Source: Erythrobacter sp. (lineage in GTDB: Bacteria > Pseudomonadota > Alphaproteobacteria > Sphingomonadales > Sphingomonadaceae). From it: 21,683 nucleotides of DNA. The stretch is taken from the NCBI GenBank assembly GCA_002695185.1, contig NZOF01000125.1, positions 1 through 21,683 of the forward strand. The letters run 5' to 3'. Below are positions 13,183-21,674 of this stretch, piece after piece; the first letter of the stretch is position 1; the number at the start of each line of letters is the position of its first letter. Below the pieces are notes generated by a model, which ran no database searches, had not been told where the DNA came from, and was given only the letters and a program-made list of their open reading frames with translations. Both the position numbers and the translations under genes were made by a program.

Positions 13183-14627
13183 TCACCAATGAACGGCAGT
13201 ACAAGATTACCCGGAGTGAAGCCGACCGGTTTCGGAAGGCCATTACTGACCTGACCGGAAGCCCGGCACGCCCGGACGTACACCCGCGCCTGATCCAGGC
13301 CGAGCGCGAGGCCATGGAAAGCCAGCTTGCCGACCTGCAGGCCGAACTCGCGGAATACGATCGCCTGAAATCCGCCGACCTGTCGGTGATCTCGATCAAT
13401 TCGTTCGATGAGCTGGCCGACGGCCTCATTCAGGCCCGCATCGCAAGCGGGCTCAGCCAGAAGGCTCTCGCTGACCGGCTCGGCTTGAAAGAACAGCAGA
13501 TCCAGCGCTACGAGGCGGAGCGCTACGCCTCCGCCAGTTATCAGCGTCTGCGCGATATCGCCAACGCCCTCGCCGTGCGCATCAAAAACGACATCCTGCT
13601 ACCGGTGGCCCCCGACAGCTTCGGCGGCCTAATCAGCAAGCTGCGCCAGGTCGGACTCGACCGTGAATTTTTGCTGTCGCGGCTGCTGCCTTCGGCCGAT
13701 GCGGCCCGCGCCAGCGGCGAGGTGGCCAGCGATGACGACGACTACGCCCTGACCGCCAAGGCCGGAGCGGTGCTGGAACGCGTCTTCGGCTGGACGCGGG
13801 ACAATGTCTTTGGCGCGCAGGCGCTGACAGCGCCGCGCTTCGCCGCAGCTGAAGCGCGCTTCAAGATGCCCGCCAATCGCGCCCAGGCAACGACCAGCCT
13901 TTATGCCGCCTATGCAAACTATCTTGCAGTCATCGTGCTCAAGGGTGCGCGCGCCCTGCCAAAGGCAGAAATCCCGACCGACCCGGCTGCCATGCACCAC
14001 CGCATCCAGGCGAGCTACGAAACAGTCACGCTGAGGACGGCACTCCACACCGCTTGGGACTTGGGTGTCGTCGTCCTGCCGCTTCGCGACCGCGGCACGT
14101 TCCATGGCGCGTGCTGGCGGTATGAGGGCCGCAACGTCGTGGTGCTGAAGCAAAGGTCGAAGCACGAAGCACGATGGCTTTTCGATCTGTTGCATGAACT
14201 CTTTCATGCCGCACAGCGCCCAGAGGCGAACACGCTCGAAGTCATCGAAACCGATGAAACGTCGGCCGAGCGCCGCAATTCCGATGAAGAGATCGCCGCA
14301 AGCCAGTTTGCCGGCGAGGTCGTCCTCGACGGTATGGCTGAGACCTTGGCGCAAGCCTGCGTCCAGGCGGCGCGCAATTCGGTCGAACGTCTCAAGAGCG
14401 TCGTTCCCACCATCGCTGCAACGCATGGGGTGAGCGTCGGCGCACTCGCCAACTACCTTGCCTTCCGCCTCTCGTGGCAGGGTGTGAACTGGTGGGGCAC
14501 CGCAGCCAATCTGCAGGCGGACGACGGCGATCCCTGGGCGATCGCTCGCGATGTCTTCGTCGAACGCTTTTTCTACGACATCGATAACGAGCTCGATCGG
14601 CAACTGCTCGACCGAGCGCTCCAGTGA
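13179..14627 (+). CDS. XRE-family regulator fused to ImmA/IrrE-type metallopeptidase domain (482 aa)
   Basis: The N-terminus has a helical, coiled-coil-like stretch (about 12-66, AEREAMESQLADLQAELAEYDRL). An XRE helix-turn-helix follows at about 78-133: LIQARIASGLSQKALADRLGLKEQQIQRYEAERY. The C-terminal half has the zinc metallopeptidase motif HELFH at 339-343, with a downstream E..A..FAGEVVL helix, as in ImmA/IrrE proteins that cleave repressors. The overall design fits a DNA-binding sensor that controls its operon and responds by proteolysis. It overlaps the preceding NTase-like gene by 4 nt and is followed 7 nt later by the DUF4186-like gene. Regulation of the palindrome at 12725-12744 is inferred. 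Confidence 0.88.
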   Translation: MITNERQYKITRSEADRFRKAITDLTGSPARPDVHPRLIQAEREAMESQLADLQAELAEYDRLKSADLSVISINSFDELADGLIQARIASGLSQKALADRLGLKEQQIQRYEAERYASASYQRLRDIANALAVRIKNDILLPVAPDSFGGLISKLRQVGLDREFLLSRLLPSADAARASGEVASDDDDYALTAKAGAVLERVFGWTRDNVFGAQALTAPRFAAAEARFKMPANRAQATTSLYAAYANYLAVIVLKGARALPKAEIPTDPAAMHHRIQASYETVTLRTALHTAWDLGVVVLPLRDRGTFHGACWRYEGRNVVVLKQRSKHEARWLFDLLHELFHAAQRPEANTLEVIETDETSAERRNSDEEIAASQFAGEVVLDGMAETLAQACVQAARNSVERLKSVVPTIAATHGVSVGALANYLAFRLSWQGVNWWGTAANLQADDGDPWAIARDVFVERFFYDIDNELDRQLLDRALQ

Positions 14628-14634
14628 GGTCTCC

Positions 14635-15243
14635 ATGACTGAATTCCAGAAACCCCCGCCGCTCGACATCAAATGCACGTCGACGGACTGCGACAACGAT
14701 CTGCACTGCTTCAAGCAGCTCAAGAAGATGACGCCGGACCAGCGCGGCAAATGCCGGGACTGCGGCGCCGATCTGGTCGACTGGAAGCGCCTCCACCGCC
14801 GAGACGGGACCGACGCCGCTCACACTTTCGAGGCGCTCCAGCACGAAATGATCCGCCACCACTTCTTCCATCGGCCGGTGGACGAGGTTGCGATGCGCCA
14901 TGCCCAACGCAAAGGCCGTCTCGCGCTGAAGGACGCGGCGCACGATCGGCTGCGCAAGTATCTCGCGATCGCGGAGCCGCCGCGCGACGGCCGTCAGACC
15001 CCGCTTGAGGGGAACGCTATCTTCTATGCCCAGCACGCCACGGCGACCTGCTGCCGCACCTGTCTGGAATATTGGCACAACATCCCGAAGGGCCGGCCCC
15101 TGACAAAGGAAGAGTTCGACTATTGTGCGAGCCTCATCGACCTTTTCCTCGATACCAAGCTGCCCGACCTCGCCGACGAACCGATCAAGGTGCCGCGCCG
15201 TCTGAAGGGGCTGCCGCCCGAAGCGCCGGAGGCACATCCGTGA
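14635..15243 (+). CDS. DUF4186-like protein with N-terminal zinc-ribbon cysteines (202 aa)
   Basis: Residues 14-43 carry a cysteine pattern (C14, C19, C25, then C40-x-x-C43 in GKCRDCGADL) typical of a small zinc ribbon. The C-terminal part resembles DUF4186: LRKYLAIAEPPRDGRQTPLEGNAIFYAQHATATCC (residues about 106-140) then CLEYWHNIPKGRPLTKEEFDYCASLIDLFL. The invariant-looking QHATATCCR.CLE.WH.IPKG block has several Cys and His that may bind metal. The family has no known function to me. The ATG at 14635 follows GAGGTCTCC closely. The stop overlaps the radical SAM start (GTGA), so the two are translationally coupled. The DUF4186 assignment is from memory of the motif. Confidence 0.65.
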   Translation: MTEFQKPPPLDIKCTSTDCDNDLHCFKQLKKMTPDQRGKCRDCGADLVDWKRLHRRDGTDAAHTFEALQHEMIRHHFFHRPVDEVAMRHAQRKGRLALKDAAHDRLRKYLAIAEPPRDGRQTPLEGNAIFYAQHATATCCRTCLEYWHNIPKGRPLTKEEFDYCASLIDLFLDTKLPDLADEPIKVPRRLKGLPPEAPEAHP

Positions 15244-16271
15244 CCGGCGCGGCAAAGCCAATCGACACCGAGCGTTTCGCCGCGCAGTTGCGCGCGCGGG
15301 CGATCGATCTCGATGGCGGCCGCATCTTGATCTCCCGTCTTGCCGGCTCTGAACAGGAGGTCGACCTCACGTTGCCGGCGAATTGCAATGGTTACGGCCG
15401 CGTCCGGCATTTCCGTCTGGCGACGGCCCAGGGCTGGCCTGCCAACCCGCTGCCGATCGCCCCGGCGTGCAAGGCGCTCGCCATCACGCCGATGCCGGAG
15501 ATGATGACCGCGCTGGTGTTCCAGAACGCGGCCTGCGCGTGGCGCTGCTGGTACTGTTTCGTGCCGGAAGATCTGCTGAAGGCCGATCCCAACCGCTCCG
15601 CCTGGTTCACGGCAGAAGAACTGGTCGACCTCTACCGCCAGATTCCCGACGCTCCACGGATCATCGATCTGTCGGGCGGCTCTCCCGACCTTGTCCCGGA
15701 ATGGACGCTGTGGATGATGCGCGCCCTCGCCGACGCGGGCCTCGCGGAAACGACCTATCTCTGGACCGACGACAATCTCAGCACGACCTATCTCTTCGAC
15801 GCCCTCGCGCCAGAGGACATGGCGCTCCTGCGGAGCTACCGGAACTATGGGCGGGTCTGCTGCATCAAGGGTTTCGACTCACGCTCCTTCGCCTTCAACA
15901 CGCGTGCCGCGCCCCAGGACTACGATCGGCAGTTCGAGGTTCTGCGGCGGGTGCTGGAATTGGGCCTCGACGTTTACGGCTACGTCACCCTGACGTCACC
16001 ACATGACGATGGCGTCGCGCAGGGCGTCGCCGACCTGATGGACCGGCTTCAGGCGATCGATCCCAACTATCCGCTCCGCGTCATTCCCTTGCGCATCCAG
16101 GTGTTCACGCCGGTCGAACAGCGCTTGGCTCGCGACGACACGCGCGAGCGGAGCCTGGCCGTCCAGGAGGAGGCTATCGCCCACTGGATGAACGAGCTCG
16201 AGCGCCGGTTTACTGCGGATCAGCGCTCCGTTTCGATCACTGACATAGCGCTGCGGACGAGGCCATACTGA
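15240..16271 (+). CDS. Radical SAM enzyme (343 aa)
   Basis: The [4Fe-4S] cluster motif CxxxCxxC is C99-AWR-C103-WY-C106, followed by F. A SAM-contacting segment IIDLSGGSPDLVPEW resembles the GGE motif with Ser-Pro in place of Glu-Pro. The remaining (beta/alpha) strands are visible (TTYLWTDDNLSTTYL, RVCCIKGFDSRSFAFNT, DVYGYVTLTSPHDDG). Such enzymes make a 5'-deoxyadenosyl radical for difficult chemistry. The substrate is unknown; there is no SPASM-type cysteine tail. The GTG at 15240 overlaps the DUF4186-like stop (GTGA) and is preferred over longer forms. The stop overlaps the next ATG by one base. Confidence 0.88.
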   Translation: MTGAAKPIDTERFAAQLRARAIDLDGGRILISRLAGSEQEVDLTLPANCNGYGRVRHFRLATAQGWPANPLPIAPACKALAITPMPEMMTALVFQNAACAWRCWYCFVPEDLLKADPNRSAWFTAEELVDLYRQIPDAPRIIDLSGGSPDLVPEWTLWMMRALADAGLAETTYLWTDDNLSTTYLFDALAPEDMALLRSYRNYGRVCCIKGFDSRSFAFNTRAAPQDYDRQFEVLRRVLELGLDVYGYVTLTSPHDDGVAQGVADLMDRLQAIDPNYPLRVIPLRIQVFTPVEQRLARDDTRERSLAVQEEAIAHWMNELERRFTADQRSVSITDIALRTRPY

Positions 16272-17599
16272 TGTCTGTCCGCCGCTCGCTGACACAAGCC
16301 GCTTTCGCGGCGCAGGTCGATGGACTGGCCCTGACCGCCGTGCAGGGCGGAGTAGGCAGCTTCGCCGCCCTCCTGCACCAATTGCCGGGCGTCTATCCGA
16401 CCGAGGTCTTGGCCTCGCTCGATCGACTGAGGGGCCGCGCTCTGATCGACGCAGCGATAGCGGCCGGCATAGCCGACGAGGCGGTCGACAATGGTGCCAC
16501 CTTGGTCGAAGGGCGCTCGCTGCTACCACTTCCGCACCCCCTCGATTACGAATGGCGGTTCACTCCGGATGCAGCCCGAGCATTGCTCGACCGCGCAGCT
16601 GCGTTGACCCATCCTGGCGACGACCTGCTGCTGTTCGGAACACCCGGTCTTGCTGCCGATGCACTCACCTTGCCAATCGGCCGCCGGATCGCATTCCTGG
16701 CTGAAAGCAACAGCGTCACCGACCGCATCTTCGCCCTCAATCGGGCTATGGGCGAGCCACTCGCCATCGCGTTCTGCAGCGGCGGCCTGCCGCGGCAAAG
16801 CGCCGATGCGGTTCTTCTGGACCCGCCGTGGTATCTGGACTTCGTCCGGCCGATGCTCGCCGCCGCGGCACATGCATGCCGTCCTGAAGGCGTGGTGATG
16901 ATCAGCCTGCCGCCGGATGGAGCCCGGCCGAGCGCCAAGGCCGACAGAGACGTCACCATCGCCTTCGCTCGCAGGCTGGGACTGGTTCTGGTAGAGCACG
17001 CACCCCTGACCATCCAGTATGAAACGCCATTCTTCGAGCGCAACGCGCTGCGCGCCGCCGGCATCTGTCCGCCGCCCCACTGGCGCCGCGGCGATCTGGT
17101 CGTGTTCCGCAAAGTCCGCGCTTCACTACGACCGCCGGTTTCGTCCAGCCGCCGCCGCGACTGGACCGAGGTGGGTATCGGACGGATGCGGCTGTTCATC
17201 CGCGATGCCGCCGAGGGTCGCGCTGACGAGGCCCACCTCGTCTCCCTGGTCGACGGCGACATCCTGCCCACCGTCAGCCGCCGCGATCGGCGCCGCGCCG
17301 CAGCGAATGTATGGACTTCGGGCAACCGCATCTTTCACACCGACAATCCACAGCTTGTCCTCGAGGCGGCCGTTTCGTGCGCTGGCGAAGCGATGGGCAC
17401 TGGCTTCCAACCCGGCCTCTGGGGCAGTATGGCCAGACGTGGCGCGCTGGAGCGCACGGCGACTGCGCTGCGCGAACTGGCGGCGCTCGAAGAACAGGAA
17501 GAAGGCCGGACGTCCATGGTGACGACGGAAGGGAGCATAGCTTGGAGGTCGAGTTCGACGCATTGCTGGAACAGGTCGGAGGCCATCGCTTCTGGCTGA
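16271..17599 (+). CDS. DPPW-motif SAM methyltransferase (442 aa)
   Basis: DAVLLDPPWYLDFVRPML (residues 179-196) contains the D-P-P-W-Y catalytic motif of N6-adenine and N4-cytosine methylases. A SAM-binding-like strand, DDLLLFGTPGLAADAL, is at 117-132. Residues 87-99 (PHPLDYEWRFTPD) and the N-terminal helices form a recognition region. The C-terminal domain (DWTEVGIGRMRLFIRDAA, AANVWTSGNRIFHTDNPQLVLEAA) is not one I recognise. No partner endonuclease is visible, so classical restriction-modification is unlikely. The substrate could be DNA, RNA or a small nucleotide. The last 20 residues overlap the next gene's start and look unlike protein, so the true end may be shorter by frameshift. Confidence 0.72.
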   Translation: MSVRRSLTQAAFAAQVDGLALTAVQGGVGSFAALLHQLPGVYPTEVLASLDRLRGRALIDAAIAAGIADEAVDNGATLVEGRSLLPLPHPLDYEWRFTPDAARALLDRAAALTHPGDDLLLFGTPGLAADALTLPIGRRIAFLAESNSVTDRIFALNRAMGEPLAIAFCSGGLPRQSADAVLLDPPWYLDFVRPMLAAAAHACRPEGVVMISLPPDGARPSAKADRDVTIAFARRLGLVLVEHAPLTIQYETPFFERNALRAAGICPPPHWRRGDLVVFRKVRASLRPPVSSSRRRDWTEVGIGRMRLFIRDAAEGRADEAHLVSLVDGDILPTVSRRDRRRAAANVWTSGNRIFHTDNPQLVLEAAVSCAGEAMGTGFQPGLWGSMARRGALERTATALRELAALEEQEEGRTSMVTTEGSIAWRSSSTHCWNRSEAIASG

Positions 17600-18045
17600 A
17601 CTATCTGTCGGACGCGACCCGGCCCAAAAGCCGGATCGGGATTCATCTCGCCATCTTCGCCGAGCCGTTTTTGTCCATGGTTCTCAGTGGCGAAAAAACC
17701 ATCGAATCCCGTTTCAGCCGAAACCGCTGTGCGCCCTATGGTGAAATCGGCGATGGCGACATCATCCTGCTCAAAGCGGTTGCGGGACCGATCTGCGGTC
17801 TGGTGCTTGCCCGCCGCACCTGGTGCTACGACCTCGCCTGCGAGCCGATTGCCCGTATCCGGAGCCGCTTCGGCTCGGGCATCGGCGCCGACGATGCGTT
17901 TTGGGATTCCCGTAACGACGCGCTCTACGCCACCTTGATCGAGCTCGACACGCCAACATCGATCGCGGCGGTCAATTGTGACAAGCGTGATCGACGCGGC
18001 TGGGTTTCGCTCCGCTCGCGCCAGATGACGTTCGACTTCGCATGA
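17542..18045 (+). CDS. ASCH domain protein (167 aa)
   Basis: The ASCH fold, a PUA-like nucleic-acid or nucleotide binding module, is seen in IHLAIFAEPFLSMVLSGEKTIESRFS (residues 34-59), with the diagnostic G-x-K-T-x-E-x-R run, then GDIILLKAVAGPICGLVLAR. No earlier ATG is plausible; a TTG at 17542 preceded by GAAGGGAG 6 nt upstream gives MEVEFDALLEQVGG. The start lies 58 nt inside the methylase gene, and the stop overlaps the next ATG by 4 nt (ATGA). ASCH proteins often bind modified bases or tRNA; here it may recognise the product of the operon. That is inference. Confidence 0.78.
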   Translation: MEVEFDALLEQVGGHRFWLNYLSDATRPKSRIGIHLAIFAEPFLSMVLSGEKTIESRFSRNRCAPYGEIGDGDIILLKAVAGPICGLVLARRTWCYDLACEPIARIRSRFGSGIGADDAFWDSRNDALYATLIELDTPTSIAAVNCDKRDRRGWVSLRSRQMTFDFA

Positions 18046-18584
18046 GCTTGCTGCTCTGCTTTTCGGGTCAGATCGGCAGCGGGAAATCCTCAGTCAGTAC
18101 TGCAGTCGCCGAGGCGCTCGGCTGGCGACGCACTGGCTTTGGGGATTACCTGCGGAGCGAGATCATCCGTAGCGGCGGCGATCCCAACGACCGCCAAGCG
18201 CTCCAGGATCTTGGCCAAAAGCGGGTCGATGCGGATGCGGCGGCGTTCTGCCGCGACGTGCTTGCGGCAGCGGGATTCACGCCTGGCGACGACCTGGTCA
18301 TCGACGGAATCCGCCATGTCGCGATATTCGAGATTCTTGCCGAGGTGAGCAGGCCATCGGAAGCTCGGCTTCTGTACCTCGGCGCGCGCGAAATCACCCG
18401 AAACCTTCGTATCCAGTCGCGGACCGATGCGCAGGATTTTGCCCGCGCCTCCGCGCATCGGGTTGAAACTGAATTGCAGGACGCGCTTCCGCAACGCGCC
18501 GACGCCCTGATCGACGCGGATCAGCAACTTGAGCAAGTCGTCGCCAACTGCCTCGAAGCGATAAGCCGCTGGCAGCAGCGCTAG
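18042..18584 (+). CDS. P-loop kinase-like protein, AAA/dNMP-kinase type (180 aa)
   Basis: The Walker A motif is GQIGSGKSS (residues 9-17) and the fold continues as a small nucleotide kinase: GDYLRSEI near residue 34, an LGQKRVDAD helix and VIDGIRHVAIFEIL at about 85-98. The ADALIDADQQLEQV segment resembles the C-terminal region of dephospho-CoA or deoxynucleoside monophosphate kinases. Length (180 aa) fits. The ATG overlaps the ASCH stop (ATGA). It is the last gene of the operon; no clear terminator follows. The likely substrate is a nucleoside or nucleotide, which would suit a base-modification pathway, but this is inferred. Confidence 0.75.
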   Translation: MSLLLCFSGQIGSGKSSVSTAVAEALGWRRTGFGDYLRSEIIRSGGDPNDRQALQDLGQKRVDADAAAFCRDVLAAAGFTPGDDLVIDGIRHVAIFEILAEVSRPSEARLLYLGAREITRNLRIQSRTDAQDFARASAHRVETELQDALPQRADALIDADQQLEQVVANCLEAISRWQQR

Positions 18585-19060
18585 CTGCAACGCACCTCCC
18601 CAGCACCGGCGCAGAAGGTAGCCCGAGCCTCCTCGATCACTATAGACGGGCCGCCAACAGTCCCTTCAGCAGGTCACCCGACGCCTTCGATCGCCATGCG
18701 CCGAAACATCTCTGCCATCTTCTGCGGCGACCATTTTGCACCCCATCAAGCCACCCGATCAACACCGGCGTGTAGGACCCGACCAACTACTCGACCACGA
18801 AGTCGGAAGGCACCGCGTCGGCGTGGGCGCGCTTGCCTCTCTGAAGGTCACGCCGCACCAGCTCCGACAGGATTTCCCGAATTCCATTCTGCGCGACGTT
18901 GCCGCCAGTGCTCCCCGCGAGCGCTCGATAAAAGATCAACATGATCGCGGGCGTGTTCGAAGAGCGCGAGGCTGAAGCCGAAGCGGGAGTCCGCGATGCT
19001 GCTCGGTATCTACAAGCCTAAGGCCGTCACGCCCTTCGCGCGCGACTGAGCCCCGTCGCC
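18585..19060. other. Gene-poor stretch, no recognised gene
   Basis: About 475 nt separate the kinase from the helicase relic. No open frame here has a ribosome site and recognisable protein sequence. One plus-strand frame contains KVTPHQLRQDF, loosely like the catalytic region of a tyrosine recombinase, but neighbouring residues do not support it. The end, 19000-19050, includes a short frame MLLGIYKPKAVTPFARD that I cannot identify. It is best read as decayed sequence. Confidence 0.5.
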
Positions 19061-19789
19061 CTAGATATCAGACTTGATCGTCCTGATATTGCGCGCGATC
19101 TGTGCGTGCTCGATGCCGGCCATTTCCGTCGTCGTCAACAGCGTGCCATTCGGACCGCCGCCCTCTTCTTCGGAGATGATGCCATTGCTCCGATACCACG
19201 CCAGCTTGGCCGCCCACTTCCGCTCATAGCCGGCATCGCCAAGCATGCCGAGGTGCTCCCAGAACCAGGTGATGCCGGTATCGGCATCCTCGATCGTGAA
19301 GTCCGGATAGCGCCGGGAACCGTCGCTGCCGATATACGGCCGTTCGTACTCATAGACGATCCCCCCCGCGGCGAGCTCATTGGCGATGATCACCTCGGAT
19401 TTCGAGATCATCAGTTCGCCGCGCCGCGAGCGGTGGATATGCTTGTCGTCGTAGACGCGCTGACCGACCGCAACCGGCTCCGGCGGTTCGAACAGGTTGG
19501 TGAGCCGGCGCGCCGCGTCCGACTGGTGGCGGTAGTCGAGCAGCTTGTGCGGCTCACCCTGACAGAACAGCACCAGACGCGAGTTCTGTCGCGTCAGCGC
19601 CGTGTAGAGGAGTTCGCGCGACAGAATCCGGCAGGGATTGGGGATGACGACGAAGACCGTGTCGAATTCGCTGCCCTGGGCCTTGTGCACCGTCAGCGCA
19701 TAGGCGAGCTCCAGCAGCCTGCCGTCCTCATCGAGATCGCTGGGCCAGTATGTGTATTCAAAGCCTGGCTGGGAGGAGAGGGTGTCCGT
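19061..19789 (-). pseudogene. C-terminal fragment of UvrD/RecD-like helicase with nuclease-like tail
   Basis: The open frame reads TLSSQPGFEYTYWPSDL, LAYALTVHKAQGSEFDTVFVVIP and ELLYTALTRQNSRLVLF, the conserved motifs V-VI region of superfamily 1 helicases (UvrD_C_2 type). The tail includes YPDFTIEDADTGITWFWEHLGM, with a PDF and an E residue spaced as in PD-(D/E)xK-like nucleases. Everything upstream of residue about 1 of this part, including the Walker A, is missing: an in-frame TAG occurs at 19792-19790. The full protein would be several hundred residues longer. The gene is truncated exactly where the CopG gene begins, marking a recombination junction near 19770. Confidence 0.8.
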
Positions 19790-20189
19790 CTATCTCGACC
19801 CGGGCGTGATGAAGGCGCTCGCGGCCCACGCCGCGCGGCGCGACCTGTCCCTGTCGCTGGTCGCCGAAGCCGGCATCGCCTCGTTCCTGTCGCCCGACGC
19901 GGCGGAGCGCCAGGAGGCGGCGACGACCAAGCGCCTCGATCAGCTCGACCGGCGCATCGCGCGCATGGAGCGCGACCTCGGCATATCGGTCGAGACGCTC
20001 GCGGTGTTCATCCGCTTCTGGCTGACCTCCAACCCGCCGTTGCCCGAGCCCGCTCAACTCGCCGCACGCGCCAAGGCAGCGGAGCGCTACGAAGCTTTCG
20101 TCACCGCACTCGGCCGCAGGCTCGCTCATGGACCGAAGCTCAGGCAGGAGATTTCGGAGGACGTCCCGCCCGCGCCCGACGCGGAATAA
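19782..20189 (+). CDS. CopG/RHH-type regulator of the trb conjugation operon (135 aa)
   Basis: The N-terminus reads SVYLDPGVMKALAAHAARRDLSLSLVAEAGIASFLSPDA, a ribbon-helix-helix DNA-binding module (beta strand followed by two helices). A helical region with coiled-coil character follows (LDQLDRRIARMERDLGISVETLAVFIRFWL) and a basic tail. Proteins of this exact design precede trbB in many proteobacterial ICEs. A GTG at 19782 with GGAGG at 19772-19776, 5 nt upstream, is the best start; a GTG at 19752 would add ten residues from the helicase junction. It probably represses the trb operon. The stop is 169 nt before trbB. Confidence 0.8.
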   Translation: MSVYLDPGVMKALAAHAARRDLSLSLVAEAGIASFLSPDAAERQEAATTKRLDQLDRRIARMERDLGISVETLAVFIRFWLTSNPPLPEPAQLAARAKAAERYEAFVTALGRRLAHGPKLRQEISEDVPPAPDAE

Positions 20190-20358
20190 TCAGGAATCGG
20201 CGCATCTCAAGTATTCGGGCGTTCCGCCGTTTCCCTGTCTTTGTACGCCACGGTACGACGTCCACATGATGGTTGTTGTCAGGCCATGATTTCTGCCTCT
20301 TCTACTCATCCCCGATCCAGGGCCGCCCTCGGCGGACCCGCAGGAGAACGGGGACGAC

Positions 20359-21342
20359 GTGGCAGCAGCTCACCAGAAATCGGAGGCGGTCCTTCGCGGC
20401 GCGCGAATGCTGCGCACAGCTCTCGGACCCGCGATCGCCACGTTTCTGGAAGATCCCGCGATCGTCGAGGTGATGCTCAACCCCGATGGGCGGCTCTGGA
20501 TCGACCGGCTCTCCGAGGGTCTCTCCGACACGGGTGAACGCCTGGCGCCGGCGGACGGCGAGCGGATCATTCGCCTGGTCGCGCACCACGTCGGCGCCGA
20601 GGTTCATCCCGGCGCGCCGCGGGTCTCGGCCGAACTACCCGAAACGGGAGAGCGCTTCGAGGGGCTGCTCCCGCCGGTCGTCGCGGCGCCCGCATTCGCC
20701 ATCCGGAAACCGGCGGTCGCCGTGTTCACGCTCGACGATTATGTCGCCGCCGGCATCATGACCGCAGCTGACGCCGCTGTTCTTCGCGACGCGGTCGCTA
20801 CGCGCGCCAACATTCTCGTCGCCGGCGGCACGAGCACCGGCAAGACAACCCTGACCAATGCGCTGCTCGCCGAGATCGCCAAGGGATCGGACCGCCTCGT
20901 CATCATCGAGGACACCCGCGAACTGCAGTGCGCCGCGCCCAATCTCGTGGCCATGCGGACCAAGGACGGGGTCGCGACGCTCTCCGAGCTCGTCCGCTCC
21001 TCGCTCCGCCTGCGCCCCGATCGCATCCCCATCGGCGAAGTGCGCGGCGCCGAAGCCCTCGATCTGCTGAAGGCATGGGGGACCGGGCATCCCGGAGGCA
21101 TTGGCACCATCCATGCGGGCACCGCGGTCGGCGCGCTGCGCCGCCTCGAGCAACTCATCCAGGAGGCGGTCGTCACCGTTCCGCGCGCCCTCATCGCCGA
21201 GACCATCGATCTCATTGCCGTGCTCAGCGGCCGCGGCGCAGCGCGCCGCCTCTCCGAACTCGCCTGCGTCAGGGGGCTCACCCCCGAGGGCGACTACCAC
21301 GTCGTACCCGCCACCGAAGCCGCCATAGGAGACCCCGCGTGA
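20359..21342 (+). CDS. trbB: TrbB, type IV secretion traffic ATPase of conjugation (327 aa)
   Basis: This is a VirB11-family hexameric ATPase at the inner face of the conjugation channel. The N-terminal domain has [23 protein letters not shown]; the ATPase domain has Walker [10 protein letters not shown] (residues 156-164), Walker B/Asp box [12 protein letters not shown], and [30 protein letters not shown] with the His box. Length is normal. The GTG start follows AGGAG and GGGGA motifs. The stop overlaps the TrbC start (GTGA), so they are translated together. The 169 nt upstream of it hold no recognised gene. Confidence 0.95.
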   Translation: MAAAHQKSEAVLRGARMLRTALGPAIATFLEDPAIVEVMLNPDGRLWIDRLSEGLSDTGERLAPADGERIIRLVAHHVGAEVHPGAPRVSAELPETGERFEGLLPPVVAAPAFAIRKPAVAVFTLDDYVAAGIMTAADAAVLRDAVATRANILVAGGTSTGKTTLTNALLAEIAKGSDRLVIIEDTRELQCAAPNLVAMRTKDGVATLSELVRSSLRLRPDRIPIGEVRGAEALDLLKAWGTGHPGGIGTIHAGTAVGALRRLEQLIQEAVVTVPRALIAETIDLIAVLSGRGAARRLSELACVRGLTPEGDYHVVPATEAAIGDPA

Positions 21343-21674
21343 TCCCCCGACTCCACATCCTTCGCCGTCATCTCGCAACAGCGATCGCCGCCGTCGTCGT
21401 CAGCGTGGCGCTCGCTCCAGCCGCTCACGCTTCCGGCTCCTCCATGCCCTGGGAGCAGCCGCTCGAGCAAATCCTTCAGTCGATCGAAGGTCCGGTCGCC
21501 AAGATCGTGGCGGTCATCATCATCATCGTCACCGGCCTGACCCTCGCCTTCGGCGACACCAGTGGCGGGTTTCGGCGGCTGGTGCAGATCGTCTTCGGCC
21601 TGTCGATCGCCTTCGCCGCGAGTTCCTTCTTTCTCAGCTTCTTCAGCTTCGGCGGCGGAGCGCTGATCGCATGA
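21339..21674 (+). CDS. trbC: TrbC/VirB2 family conjugal pilin (111 aa)
   Basis: This is a prepilin for the conjugative pilus. It has a signal sequence (LATAIAAVVVSVALAPAAHA, cleavage near residue 31), then the mature pilin with two hydrophobic segments: VAKIVAVIIIIVTGLTLAFG and LVQIVFGLSIAFAASSFFLS, separated by a short polar loop. It starts at a GTG overlapping the TrbB stop, and its own stop overlaps the next ATG by 3 nt. Size and order match trb operons. Confidence 0.9.
   Translation: MIPRLHILRRHLATAIAAVVVSVALAPAAHASGSSMPWEQPLEQILQSIEGPVAKIVAVIIIIVTGLTLAFGDTSGGFRRLVQIVFGLSIAFAASSFFLSFFSFGGGALIA

Noticed and set aside
18736..18975. VTPHQLR-like sequence as a second tyrosine recombinase remnant
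   Set aside because: Only one motif-like word is present, with no Arg, Lys or Tyr motifs around it.
20241..20537. Short ORF between CopG and trbB
   Set aside because: It overlaps trbB in another frame and has no ribosome site or domain.
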